DNA from: Coccinella septempunctata
Taxonomy: Eukaryota; Arthropoda; Insecta; Coleoptera; Coccinellidae
Reading direction: 5' to 3'
Assembly (NCBI RefSeq): GCF_907165205.1
Contig: NC_058193.1
Coordinates: forward strand, 19,853,521-19,917,520
DNA: 64,000 bases
Made by a program: the position numbers and the translations under genes. A model generated the notes under the pieces. The model saw only the letters and a list, made by a program, of their open reading frames with translations. It made no database searches and had not been told where the DNA came from. Below are positions 14,201-29,200 of this stretch, piece after piece (within the stretch, counting starts at the first letter, position 1; each line of letters opens with the position of its first letter).

Positions 14201-17200
14201 TCCTCTATCTTCTTTTGTTTTTGAGTTATAGGCCAAAATTTAAATTTGGGCGTTTTCAACTTTGGTCATTATCTCCGTTTCTATTTAAGTTAGGATGTTG
14301 AAATGAAAACATTATACAAACACTTTTTTCATAGCAATCCAGAGGCGTACTATGATTTTTTCCTACAGGTTTATTTGCTGAGCTATGACATAAAGTTGTG
14401 TTTTTTCTTATGAAAAGAGTAGTTTAAAATGACTCAGAAAGAATCGCCATTTTTTTCCCGTTTCCGAAACATGTCATACATCGCCCTCAGCCTCTCTAAG
14501 TCATTTTAAACTACTGTTTTCATAAGAAAACATTTTATAGCTCAGCAAATATACCTGTTGGAAAAAATCATAGTACGCCACTGGATTGCTATCAAAAAAG
14601 TGTTTGTATAAAGTTTTCATTTCAACATTCTAGCTTAAACATAAACGGAGATAATGATCAAAGTTGAAATTTTAATTTTGACCTATAACTCGAAAACAAA
14701 AGAAGATAGAGTAGGTAATGCATTTGATGGCATTATTAGTTTCTCGAAAAAAGACGACCATAATGTGCCACGCATTTTCCTCTATGTCGTTGGGTTGAAA
14801 AAATTGTTATTCAGGTATCACCAATTTTGCCCACCCTGTACATCGACTGGTGTAGAAAAAAAACCTGGAATCCAGTTCCGGCTCGGTAAAAACTCATAAG
14901 ACGGAAACATGTGCATAAAACTGAACAAAATTCATGAAAGTAATCTAGTGTTATCAGCTCAACTATCGAACATAGACATGCAAAGTTGTGGCGGAAACAC
15001 CGCCCCATTCTGAGAATTCGATTGGTTTTCAAAATTAAATGGTACACAGATAAATTCTGATCATTTTTGTTTCATTTCAACTTTCCTTGTTCCCGAAATC
15101 GAAACATTTTTTTTGCACAATATCTACAGGATGTTGCTTGAAGACATGCTTATAGTGATGGGATTCTTTGACTCATTTAAAGAAAAAACTTCCCGTGAAT
15201 GTATGTCCTTAAAGTCTCAGCTTTTGAGAAACGGGTGATGAAATAAAAAAAAAAATTATTTTTCAAAAATAACTAAGATAATATTGTGGATATCCCCATA
15301 AAATTTGCTACGTCTAAGCGTCAATGTGCATTTCGTGATGTACAAAAATTTTCATTTTCTCTATCAGTGGCGTCCGTACGGGTTTTGCATTGAATATTTT
15401 TGCAGAAAAAAATCTGACGAGAGGTGGAAATATTTGTGCATTGACAGAAAGCAAATTAAGAGATCAGCAGTAGTACCACAAGCTCAAGACAAAATTTACA
15501 ACATACCAAATATTCAGGAAATTTAACCGAAACCTAATTTCAGGATTGTGCGGGTTTTTTGTAGCGATGATTCAACTGTCAATCGTTCTATAATTTTTGC
15601 GACCGGTGTTATATTGTTTTTCTCAACAAAATATAGTAATGGGTAATGAAGAATAATTTCGCGTATACACATCATGTAAGTCATCCAGTTGAAACTGAAA
15701 TGGAGTAATGAAGATTCAAAATGTATTACCCACGATTTTGTAGAAAGAAGTACTTAAATTAGGTTGCCATTAGTTTTGGTCCACTTCGCCAAAATAATAC
15801 GGAATAATGTTTGAAAATCAGTTTCTGAATGATTTATTTGTCGATTTCGACACCGAACAGTGCAAACAGAATAATTGAAGTAAAATAGGTACAGACTATT
15901 TTAGAAACTCTCAATTTCTGATTGTAATTTAATTTTAATCAAACAGGTTCAGTGGTGAGTTCTTCTTCTCATCAGAAATTCCTAATATTTTTCGCCTAAT
16001 AAAAGAATCAATCGAATCCTTGACCTGGATGAATAGGAAGCAAAAACTCCTTCTTACTGATATTAGGTCTAATGACATTGTGATGATTAAATGTTTGACG
16101 TTACAGTTAAGGTATATTCTGAGGAAAATATCTGAAAGTGGTTCCCAGAAATATGCGCAACGTAGTTAAATATCGAATTTTCTTCAGTTGCTGGACGGAC
16201 TTTCTACAGATTGCAGCTTGGATAAACGAAAGGCGAACTCTTTCAACGTAAGTTGGAACACGCAACGTTAATTAGTTCCATAATAAACATTTTTCGCACG
16301 AACTTTTGCACCTACACTTTTCGAAGAATGCATACACACATATTTTCTTGGATTAATTTCCTACAGGGATGAAAAGTTGATATTTATTTTTCAGATGAAT
16401 GAAAAAAGCAATAATTCTTCTGCTTTGCAATTGATGTAATGTACCAATTTTCACAAGAGTTCATGCTAGTGGCCTGAAATGGATAAATTCCATTTTCTAG
16501 TGCAGTTTAGAAAATACGTGAGCGACAAAGTTGATAGCGTGAAAGTGAGTAGATATTATAGTATTTCTTCACAAAAAGATTTAAAAAAAAAAGTGAACTG
16601 TTGATACCACTGCGGGAAAAAACCGAACGACCTAATATCAGGATCAACCAAAAATTTTAACTATACCAAGTATACCACGGAATTCAAAATTTCCATATAC
16701 AAGATGTTCCGAAATACGTCCGGTAAACATATACAGAATATTATTGACAATATTTCAGGTGAATGCCAGTTTTTGATAGTAGACATCCGACAGAATTTTG
16801 TTGTGTTAAATTGAGTTTTGTTTTTGAATTGCCTCAAAAAGAAAAATACAGAGTAATCAAACCTGGTGTTCGGGCTGGCTAAAACTGAGGATCTCCACGC
16901 CCTATCCTTCGGAAACTGCTGAAGGCCGTAAACAAAAAGCATTTCGATAATTTCTGTGTTGTAGACATGTATCGCTGTTTTAATGAATGTGTGTTAAAAT
17001 TTCAGAATGATTTCACGAACCGAAAAATAATTGTAACTGAACTGAATGAAATGCACTTAGTAGATGAATTCGAATTCGAAAATAATTGCAGCTTATAAGA
17101 CTCAAGCTAAGTAGGCATCTGTTGATAATATTTTTCGAAATGAATATTGTCTACAGGGAAACTAGGCGCAAAATTATTCTTCGAATCTCAATCCCAATTA

Positions 17201-20200
17201 AATAATTTTATCTAACCTAACCATTCGATGGGGTAAGAGTCTACCCCCCCCCGAAAATATTAGCTATATACGCTTGATTTGATTTGTTCATGCTTCAAAC
17301 ATCAGTTTTCAACGATTTAAACATTCGTAATTGTGCTTAAGATTTTATTTCTTACCGAAGGGCTGAGATCCATGGAATATCCTGCGTTACAGTATATCTT
17401 GATTTTACACCCAAGAATCTTGCCACAGTCATCGAAAGCCACCTTATATTTCATTTGGAAAGGATGTCGACCCCCAGTCATTATTATATCTTCATCTCTG
17501 TCCAACATTGTTCTAACGGGACGCTTCAATTTGGATGCTGCAATGGCGGCAGGGATGCCAATTAGACAGGACTTTGACTCTTTTCCTCCAAAACCACCAC
17601 CAAGTCTCTTTACTTTAGCAACCACCTTGTTTTGTGGTATTCCCAACACAAAAGCAACAAGTTTCTGAAAATAAGAAATGCTTAAAAAATGAAGGATATT
17701 CGATCAAATGTATCGTCAATGGAACTCTAGCTCTCCAGCTCTTTAATCAGAAAATGGAAAACGATAGAGGAAATCTGAAAGAAGATCGCTATATCGGATT
17801 AAGTAAGATCCATTTTGAGCCCAATGTGAATATTTTGAAAAATTTTCTTTCCAGAATAATAGACATGCTTCTAATTATCTTCATCAAGAAATGCTGAGTA
17901 GAAGTTGGTCATATTGAAAGTTTGTCATGATGGTCAACTTCAATTTTTTTTTTCAGTGCAGCATAATAAGGTGTTTCTTCCACACTTTCCCCTTTAATCT
18001 ATTTTCGAACGTAAGTGTTGGAAAGCCCAATTTTTGACGGTTTATTTCTTCATCTTCAGGGTGGGAGCTAGAGGCTCTCCAATTATTCTAAATAAACAAA
18101 AAATGCAATCGAGATATGATATTGTATGAAAATTATGTGTGCCTAGCACTACTTGAGAATATTTTCGGTAGAAAAAAACATCGATGATGTTATTTCAAAG
18201 CTACTTGCACCTTGGTCGATTCTATTCGAGGAAATTTTTTGAGATTTTCCTTATTGCTCTGAATTTGTTTATTATAGAGCTGAGACATAGAGCTCCGCTG
18301 AACCTCTGCTAATACCTATTGTAACTAAATTTGAATGTTTAAGGTTCAGAACTTACACATAATTCTGTCGGATTTTGTGTGGAGCTATGAATTTCCATCT
18401 CATTGTCTTCCATTTTTGGAATTGCTATCACAGCCTGGGTTTCTAAATAAAAATGTTCTTGTCCTCCCATCTTACATTCCCCTTCTAGAACATGAGGTGC
18501 ATCAGCAAATACTCGTTCAACATCACCTTTCCTGATGGATTTATGTGGAATGGTGCTTAAATACGAATTGTGCTTAATGGCATCATCTATAGTTAATATA
18601 ACTGGTTGCCTTTTTTCGTATGTAATCTTCACTTTCTTGGTAGCTTTCCTAGCTAAGTTCTGATCTTCAGCAACAATAGCTCCAATAATTTGTCCTTGAC
18701 TAGTTACTTCGTCGGTGTAAAATACTTTTTCATCGTGAACAATAGTGCCTACATATAATTTTTCCTTGGCTATATCTTTGGCAGAAAAAAATCCGTGAAC
18801 ACCCTCCATTTCAAGAGCTGCAGATATATCGATAGACGTTATTATTGCATTTGGCTCAGTACTCAGTACGAAAGCCATGTAAAGTTCATTGTGTAATTTT
18901 GGCATGTCATCACAGTATACGGCTTCACCTGTGGCTTGCTTGAAAGCCGAATTATGAACGATTGGCTTGCGCAGCGCGTTACACTCATCATCAGTATTAG
19001 GAACAACTTGGAAGTATTGGGAACTTTTAAAATCCTCTGTATCGAAGTCTTCAGTAGCACTCAATTCGCTAGGGAGTAATTCTACCCATGGTACTATATC
19101 TTGAAGCTGCCTGGATACACTCAGAAATCCTTTAAAGAACAAACTGAGCGTCAAAGATCTTCTGTACCTGATCATACCTCCTGGAGCTCCAGGGTCTAGG
19201 GGCAGGTCCTCTAGCAAATGCTTGAAAGCTATTTCCAGAGTTTGCTTATTCCATAACAGGCCTTTCAAATGTTTGGCTGTTTGGACTGCCATCAAAGTCT
19301 TGAAAGACATCCCACCGAACGCCACTGATAAGTCTGATATAATATTCGTTTTTCCTTGAAAGGTAACGTTCATACACATATTAACAATGGCAATGTCATC
19401 TTCTCGACGTCTAGCCTGTTTGTGGGCATAAAAGTATTGGTCGGTTTTCGAATACGGAATAGTTATCGATACAAGAACCTCATCTGGATTAACAATCGAT
19501 TTGCGATAACCGGTAAAAAAATGATTGTTCAAGTGAACAGTTCTTGTTTTGTTCAAACTTTGCAGTTGTAAAGTCACATTTGCAGCCATCATTACTGGGA
19601 TCATATCAGAAATAGGACTGCCTGAAAAAAATATGAAATTTATTAAAAAAAATATTTTCGTACAGTAGTGCGGGAAAGAGAATTTTCCTCCTGCTATTCG
19701 CGGAAGATGATGTTTTCCTGCACAAGTGCGGAAAAGCGAAATTTCAGAAACTGAAATGGGTGAAGGAAAATGGAAAAAAAGACGTGGAAAAAAACTCATA
19801 CGTAGCAGTCGCTTGAGGGAAAATATCTTTTTCCGCACTTTATAGGAAATTAACTGATTCACTCATATCAGGTTTCACAAAACTATTATAACGTGATCAA
19901 CGATTTGACAGTTATTCTTTTTTTATATCTTTCCAAGTTCAAATTGACCCTAATCAGAATCAAAATGTCTTTGATCAGAATAAGCAACTTCAACTTTGAA
20001 ATGACATTAATCAGAAGCCAATTGCCAATCAATTTCGAACTAGAATTAGTCAATTGCAAATTGAAAATAAACTGGGAAATTTGAACATTAAATTTCCTAA
20101 TCCCGTTATCCATCAGATTATTAAATTTCCATTTCAATAGAATGTATACGAGAATGATTTATTAAATGATATACATGGTAAATAAAATAATTATCAATTG

Positions 20201-23200
20201 GAATAATTCACGAGTTGATAATAGTACCAAATTTTTCCAAAAATTGAATATTGGATATCCAATGCTTGGATATGTGCAATGAATTTTGCACAATTTTTAA
20301 CAATCGTTATTTCGCCATTAATTCCAAGAAGGATATTCTCTAATCTCATGCAATATTTCGATTAAGTCAGACAAACCCGATCAGAACCAGCTCTTCTAGT
20401 TCGAGAGCTGGCAAAGAAAATCGGCAAGAGTTTTGTAATCCCTCATAATTATATGATTAAGTATTGAGGGTGTGTATTAGTCAGCACCCACTTTCAAGGT
20501 CAGATAGTGGAACACCTAGCGGCGACGCGCTTTGATGATGATTAAAATTACAACATACTCTGAAAGTATTTTGTAATGATTGAAACAAGTCATTCAACAA
20601 GTTTATAGAACAGAAAACTTTAGATAGTGGTCAGACCTCATTTTAGTGAAACTAGGTGGTTCAGAACCCCACATAAGTTGCTGCCTTAACAATGTCGTTT
20701 CAAGAGATTTCTAATGTCTGAAAATGCATTTATCGCTCAAATATCATATATTGTTCGAGAATAAAATAGTCAGACCACATTAAGGCCCGGTACTTTCACG
20801 TGCGAATAAATAAATTTATTCGCATTTATTAAGTCTTATTCGTAAGATTAGTAAAAATGCAGTCTTTTCACTTTCAGATAGTGTTATTCATCGAATGAAT
20901 CTGTCATTGAAACTTAATTAGAAGAGTTTATTTGTCATAGATCGAATGTCGGTACGTCATTATTCGTTGAATAAAATTTATTCGAAGGTGAAAGTACCGG
21001 GCCTTAATAGAATAGAGGCAGTCAGCAGTCACCCAAAGTACGGATATTGTAATCCGCCAGATGTTGCACTACCTATGACCTTGAGAGTGGGTACTCACTC
21101 ATTTACACCACCAAAACTAACTCATATTAAATTATGATTACAAAACTCTCCGATTTTCGTCGCAAACTCTAGGACTATTCGCCTATGTCTACTTTTACTC
21201 CTGCGCTTAAACAGACGATGCTTGTTTATGCATCTTTTTTGACATATCGATATGATTTATTTTATATCATGTGAAGTTTTTTATAGTTGTATTTATAGTA
21301 ATTTTATAGTTGCCAATTCGATTTTGATTATTGCCAAACTGTTTTTGATTTTGAATGACAATTTTCAATTGAATTTTCAAATTTGATTTTGACTATTGTC
21401 ATTTTATAATTAGAGTCTTCAATATTGAAAAAGGAGCCTTAATCAGGCACTTATTCTGCAATGAAGCTTTGTGAGACCCGTCATTATTATACCATAAGGT
21501 ATTATATGGCATTATTATAATAAAGGTACGCATGTTGTATTCACCTGTCATTATATTACTTCCCAGTGATCCGACACTTCTTATCTGTTTTCCAGCAAAA
21601 AATTTCAGCATTTTGACTACAGTAGAAAAAAGTCTAGTCTTTTCTTTGGGCAAACATTCGATTTGTTTCCTCAAGTATGATTCAATATCCATCAGAGTTG
21701 CTCCAGCACCAACTCTTACTCCACTTTCAACGCTTTTAATTTCAATCAATTCTTCGATTAGGTTCGGTTGAATTAAAACTGGATAGACCATGTTCTTGAA
21801 TTTCATCTCTACGCCTATTTCAGTATTGCCCACGACGATCTTAGCTGTTGGAAACTTGGATTTAAGAAGTAGAAGTTCCTCTAGTCTCGTTGGACGATAC
21901 CATGTGCAATCCTTTCCTTGAATGAGCAAAAATTCCTTGTCGTATTTATCTGACAATTTGAGTTCGGGGGGAAATATAGGTTCTTGGGTTGGGTGGTAAG
22001 GAACAAATTCATTCGGTCTATATAAGAGATCATTCGAAACATCTTTGTGATGCTCATCATGGTATCCATTCGTTTTTGATTCGCCATTATCCACATCAGA
22101 ATTGGAGTGACCATTTGTGACAGTTCCGTTGGTGATTCCATTGGAAGAACAACCATTTCCATTCTGAAGCCTGCAACATTTGTCCCCCATACCACAAACT
22201 TTACCATTCGATTCTGATATTTTGGATGCTCCTTGCGCCCTCTCCCATTCTTCTGTGAATGTTCTGAAACCTTCGATGATGGGCCTGTAACCGGTGCATC
22301 TGCATAAGTTGCCCTGGAAGGCTATTTCCAGATCACTCATTTTGGGTGTCGGGTTGTTCCTGAGGAGAGTGTACATGGACATAACTATACCAGGTGTGCA
22401 GAAGCCACATTGGGATCCATGTGCCTTTGCAATTCTTTCTTGTACTGCATGTAGCCTCGTTTTTGTCGATCCTATACCTTCTACGGTGGTTACTGCTAAT
22501 CCGTGCATTGAGCATACTGGAGCCAGACACGCATTAACTGGTAAATGTCTATTCATTTTATTAAGGAAATATTTTGGATCCAATATCTTGTGTAAGCGTA
22601 ATTAATTCCGTTCGCTCAAATATACAGGATGTTACACAGCCACGTGTCACAGAGATTTAAAGTTTTTGTAATTGCACTTTTTGAGGTTCCTACGAGAAAT
22701 TCAATATTCATTGAATATTTGAAAATTATTGGCTGTTCGAGATGATGCCACATTTTCATATCAGTTGTATCAATTAAGGTTCATGATTCGATACCAATGA
22801 AAAATTTATGTTATCCAGTGGCGGAGATGTGGGTATGTTGTAAGCTATTTTTTGAATCATTGCTACGCCACTGAATTTAATCCAATATGACATTTTTTCA
22901 AGAAAATTTTCAGTACTTCTAGTATTACCAATATGGAATTCTTTGAAAAATCTATATCCAAATTTAAAAATGAAATAACAATATTATTTCAATATTTCAA
23001 GTTGTTCATTGTTTATGTCAGATAATTGATTTTCAATGAACAATATTTCAATTCGGATTAGTCAATTTTTACTCGTTCCTGAAATGTGAAATCATCTATC
23101 TGTATCTATCGAAAATTTTCTCTCTTTTTTTGCATTTCCTACATTCCCTGTGAATTTGTAACACGTGCTGAGAAACACTCTTTATATACAAAGTGGCGCA

Positions 23201-26200
23201 CATAAATAATTTTTTTTTTTTGGAAAATACCGGGATAAGTCAATTTTTATTTGAAACAAAACATTTTTCGATGGTGAATTCATAGATGTAGAGTGTGGGT
23301 ACATTATGTGCCCACACATATTCGATACTCTAATCTACAAAACGGGTCTTGTGAGGAAACCATCGGAGGCTGTCAACTTTTGAGTTGACAAAATTCGTTA
23401 ATTGGAGGTATTTACACTTTTCTTTGATAGTTGAAATTTTGTTATAAAGAGGTTGTTCGTAAAAAAATTTTCGTAATGTAAAGGTTTAATTTACATCGAT
23501 TCTTATGGACAATTCAAGGAGATTAGGAAAAAATTCGTTAAATCGAGGTTATATTGAGGTTGCACTGTATAACCGATTATGCTTTAGGAAGATAGCTCGA
23601 GAACAGCACAGATATGAGCTCAGCATTCGACTGGGCATTCACAATTGAAAATGGCCGATGACGTATCTTTATTCCAATAGAAAAAATATCTACCGATATG
23701 GTAGATCTGCCGTTTAACAAGTCATATTCCTATTGGTGAAAATGCTAGAATTTTCTTTTATGGGTTGGTATAGAATAGTGATGCAAGAAGTGATCTGTGA
23801 AATGAATCAAAGTAATAAATTTTTAACTTTTCTCAATCAATAAGTTGATTTTCCAAATAACCTCCAAGAAATATTAAAATATTTGGTCAACATTTGATAA
23901 AATATTTTATCACACAGCATATTCCGGAATTTTATATCCTTACCGCGGGTTTCATAAAGCTTGATCGAGGAATCAACGCTGGATTGACGAATAGACGTCA
24001 ATTTGTTTTCAGTCGATAATTCAGTCATGATCATTCAGAATATCATGCTCGCATCAAATATATTCAGAAGTGAAAAGGTTTCGGTGATTTCGCTTTAAAA
24101 ATCGAGTAACTGTCAAATCGTTGATCGGACAATCAAAGTTTTATGAAACCCGCTGTTTGTTTTACAAATATACCTACAATTTTAAACTTTCTTTTCCTCG
24201 ATTCGATGGGAGTGTTCGTAGAGAACATTTTAAGAGGTTTAGCTAGGACTGAATTGGGATAGCATCGTTTCAGTTTCATTAATAAAATGAAGATTGTTTC
24301 AAAAGTACAATTTTGGAATCTCCGACACGAGGAGTATTGGAAAAAGGATGCAATTCAGAAAAAAGCGGTTGTCATTCGACAAAGATCCTCCCCATTTTAT
24401 TGGTTCAGTTGAAGGTTAGAGCAATTTAAAATATTCCACGAAGTTGAAATCGATACTTGATCAGCAATAAAATGATTTGAACACAAAAACAATATATCCA
24501 AATTAGAATTATACTAGAGATACTTGGCAAATTTATCTTATTATGTAAGTATTTTATTTTTTCACAAAGCAAAAAACCTTATTTAAGTTTCTCAAACGGA
24601 GATATCGAAAACATTCCATAACATTAATGGCATATTTTTTATCCTGTATCGTTGATCAATTAGGGACCAATGAACGTGAACGCACATCTTGTTATTATTG
24701 AAATTTTCCATCATGTGTTGATATCTCTTTTATTATGGATAACGGAATCGATTGATTTTCTAGGTGGAGTACGACTCATATTATGGGTCACTGATTCTGA
24801 GATTTATCAAAACATTTTCTAGGTATATTGATTTATGAACCAAAATATCCTTTGAAGTATTGCGACAGCAATTAATTCCATATATTGAAATCAGTCAAAG
24901 TAAAAGGTTTCGTAATCAAACGGATTATTAGTTTCAAAAACAGTACGTATGTCATACTACGAGGACATTTCAACAATTCTTGTGTGCTGTGACTATTTGA
25001 TAGTATGTTTTTAAAATTAGGTTGCAAAATACTTTATCATTGTCGAATATTCAAATAGTATCCGGTCGTGAAAACCTTCATCAATACACAAATTTCAAGA
25101 GTGAAAATGGCGAATAATTTTCAATAATTGTTTCCTGACCAATCCTGACAATCTTTCTTCCATAAATCTAGTGTTTTTCAATAATATTGATCTCCACAGT
25201 TTGATATTATTGACTAAGCATCAAGTAGTATTAATAGCGTACTAATTAGCTAACAGGGGAGAAATTGTCATAATTCCTGAAGCACATGCGCATATAAAAG
25301 TGTCCGATTGAATCATGAAACACAAAACGTTCGTAATTTTGGATTCGCCATGTTTTTCAATCAATGTTGACGATAAGTGCATCATAATATCATATCAGAT
25401 GTCAGAAATTCTTTCTATGACTGAAATCGTAACATGAACATCATTCTATTTCGAATTAAAATTTAAAGAAACATTTCTCTCAGACTCCAATTTGGAATAT
25501 TATCGGCACTAAGAAATACCTACAACTGACCAATTGAATCACAAAATATATCCGCCATATTGGAGGCAACATCTCGGATATATGAGTTTTGAGCTGAAAA
25601 TCATATAATTTCTACCGTAATTTCGAGAAATTTCAGCTCAGCTCAGCAATATATTTAATTGATAGGATGAAATGGACCATTGTGTGGCATTGGTAGGTAC
25701 CGAATTTTAGGAAGTAAATTGTTAAATCATAGGTATGTTTGAAGCCATGCATTTCTCGGACATATTTGCATGATTAATATAGGGAGGTATAGCCTATATG
25801 GTTGTTCTTGAATTGACAATCTTGTTTCGCTTAACAATTGAACTTTTGAATTACATAACAGTAATTGTAGTTGAATATTTGAAAGGATACATTTCTTTCT
25901 TCTTCTTCCTGTCATATCTGGACACCATAACGGTACAGGCACCACATCCTCCTTCTCCACATCCAAGTTTCGTACCACATAAACCTACTGTGTCAAGATT
26001 AAGGAAAAAGCAAACGTTAAAACTCATTTCCCCATTTTTGTAAGTACGTTTTTGTGAATATTCTAAGACTATTTAATTTTTTGCGCAGTCCTGCTAGTGA
26101 GACTGTATCCTATATGACAAGTAAAACTAACTAAAGGAGAACCTAAATCCAAACAGCAAATTTTGGGTAAGTGTACTCCTTGCAGACATATAGGATGATT

Positions 26201-29200
26201 TATGCTACTGCAAAGATATTTGTATCCTCCACAGCGTCTAGAATTTCTCATAGATCTTGGTACACTATGCATTTATTGATACCAACTGGTCATGATTTAT
26301 CTAATCGAACATCAAATTACCTATGGAATGACACTCAGCAGCACTGAGCCGATAGAGCCAGCACATTTATGTTTTTCAAATTGAGCTGCCATCGAATAGT
26401 ATTTTTGGAAGAAATATTTTTTCGGTTAGTTTTAAAAATCGGTAGAATAGGATGCTCACTGAAATACACTGCTCAATAACTGCATGAAGTGTTTCATAGA
26501 AAAAAATTGATTGAAAGTACGTCTCGTAAATCTAGTACTTGCTTGGTCCCTCACAAGCTCGTCCCAAGTATTCTACTTTTCAAGGCATAGTTTTGTGAGG
26601 AAATTTATGTAATTTTGGTACAAAGCTCTAGATTAGAAAGATGCTCTAGATTGTAAATCGGTTGTTCTAGAGAGGAAAATTTCTAGACATCTCTGCCAAG
26701 ACATTCTCTATTCCATTCATGCCCGGACAGCGAGCTGTCTAGTCCATCTTTTCAAAAGCATGAGCTTTCAGCGCTTCATCAACTATGCGACTACGATGAG
26801 GAGGACCATTATTGTCTATAAATTTTTGGTTCTTTTATCAAATAGTGAGATATTTGGCTGTTCATTTTAGCGTTCTGCAAAAGATAAATAGAACCTCCAA
26901 AAGGTTGGAACCATAAACTTGCTGTTCTGAATATCTTCTACCTTTTCCCTTCAAAGAAGGTTGCGTCTATCGGAAATTACCGAAAAAAAATTTAGATAAA
27001 TCATAAAATAAATACCGACTCTAATCGACAGTTGTCTGATTGAGGTGATCCTCAGCAGACTGCAGTTTGCGTACAGGGTGGGCAAAATTCGTTGTCCACT
27101 GAGGGAATCTCGAGAACTATAAGAGCTAGAAGAAAACGGATCACACATTTCCTAGCTCTTTTTCAGAGAAACAAACGATGGTGAGAACCGTAGCTACCTA
27201 CGAATTCTTCGTTTTTGAATTGTCAGCAAAAAATGAGATTTTGACGATGTCAAAAAGTTCTCATAACTTTTATGTCTTTGAAGTTACAGATCTTGAACTT
27301 GAACCATAACTTTTTTACGTAGAATCCACTGACGGACTCAAAATATTTTTATTCTGAATTTGTTATTTTTGAACTGGAAATTGTTTTTTGTTAGTAGATT
27401 CTACGCATATAAAAGTGTCTAAGAAGGTTAAAATTTCAGATTTGTTACTTCAAAGACAAAAAAATTATGAGAACTTTGCGAAATCGTCAAAATATCATGT
27501 TTTGCTAATAACTTGAAAACGAAGAATCGTAGGAGGCTACGGTTTTTACCATTCTTTGTTTCTCTGAAAAAGAGCTCGGACATGTGCCATCCGTTTTCTT
27601 CTAGCTCTTATAGTTCTCGAGATCCCCTCAGTAGACAAAGAATTTTACCCACCCTGTACACTGTGCTCCTTATTCAAACCTATCATTGTAGAAAGTGAAC
27701 AAAAAATTTACTTTCAAATTTCCTCCTTTCCCTTCAAGCACATTCTAGTCCTCAGTATTAATTGAACTTCAGCCTTTCTTTTATAATAATATTTGATTGT
27801 ATAGTATTATGATATCACAAGCTTCTTGAATTCTACAGATTAAATATCCCCTGATATTGATCTGTGTAAACAATTTATTTAAAAAGCCCTCATAAAAAGT
27901 AATCCTGACAAGTGAGATCCGCAGATAAGTAGGTATAACTACTAGAAAGTGGTTGGTGGAGGGAGGAAGGAACTTTGAACATGAATTATTATGGTTATCA
28001 TTGTGTCCATCCTCACGATATAATATCCATGAATTTCCTCAATTCATGCATGTTTTCTGTTTGATTATATTTTTTCCTTGATTTGTCACTTTAGTTCAAT
28101 ATATAGTTGGAACTATATATTATTAACTATTATTATATATTTTGAATAATGTAATTAGTATTAAATTTCAAAAACAAAGATCATCTAAATTCTACTTTAA
28201 AATTTATTCATTCCGAATGTTAGTTGAAAAAATATTTCTTGATAAAGTCAAATTCGGTGCTTGTTATTTTTGAAAAACCTAAATGTGCTAATTTTGTCGT
28301 CGCATAAAATAGTGGTGTCGGCAATATTGCAAAGCAGGTCATTCGATAAGTAATTTCATGCCCAATTGGATGAATTATGACTCAGAAATAAATATGTTTT
28401 TGGCCGTCACAAAAAAATGAAATCGGAAATTTCAAACTTATTCTTATGTTAATCAATTAATCTGATGATGACAGTGGGAAAATGCAAATTTAAGTGAAAT
28501 GAATGAAAACTTATTTTGTGAAATATTGCCAAATATTCAGAAAATTTTACGTCTTATTCAGACTGATACCCAGCAGTTGTGACTCCATTTAATAGCAGAA
28601 ATATCATATTTTCCGCAGATTGCTCATCCTGAAAATTTTCAAAAACCATTAAAGGATACTTTTATTCCTCAAATAATAAAGTAGAGTCCATTCAGGATCC
28701 ACATTACGATCCTCCACCTGAAATGAGAAAAATTCAATGTTGACTAAAACAATTCACAACTAATATTCCTGGGAATAATATTGACCTTATTCTGTTTGCT
28801 CACCACAAACATCATGCAAATTTCAAATGATTTCATCTAACATGATATCAAGTGAAGATGCAGGCAGCATGCCAACATTCCACTGTAATAGCGGAGAAGC
28901 TATCCGCAAATATTTAACATTTTTATGGAACAACAATAGTCGGAATCCCAATGTAAATACGAGATGAGTAATTTTCCGTTGGTTATTGATTGATAGCTCC
29001 GAGATTATTCTGTTTGTCAACTTTCTTCAAGAATAATTTCATGTTAACATGATGAAAAATTATGGTGCACTTTAATATCATTCTAAATGGAAAAATACTC
29101 AAATATACAAAATGTTTTCGATGACGATAAACCGGGGCACCTGTCATGGTCGCTAGCTCCATGGGGCACCAAAATCATGCAATGGATAAAAAAAAATGCC

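Noticed and set aside
25891..25987. Alternative acceptor 3 nt downstream for exon 3 of Xdh (after TAG at 25985)
   Set aside because: It would shorten the RNK-IGL-CGTK segment by one residue relative to the family; the CAG at 25990-25988 gives the expected length.
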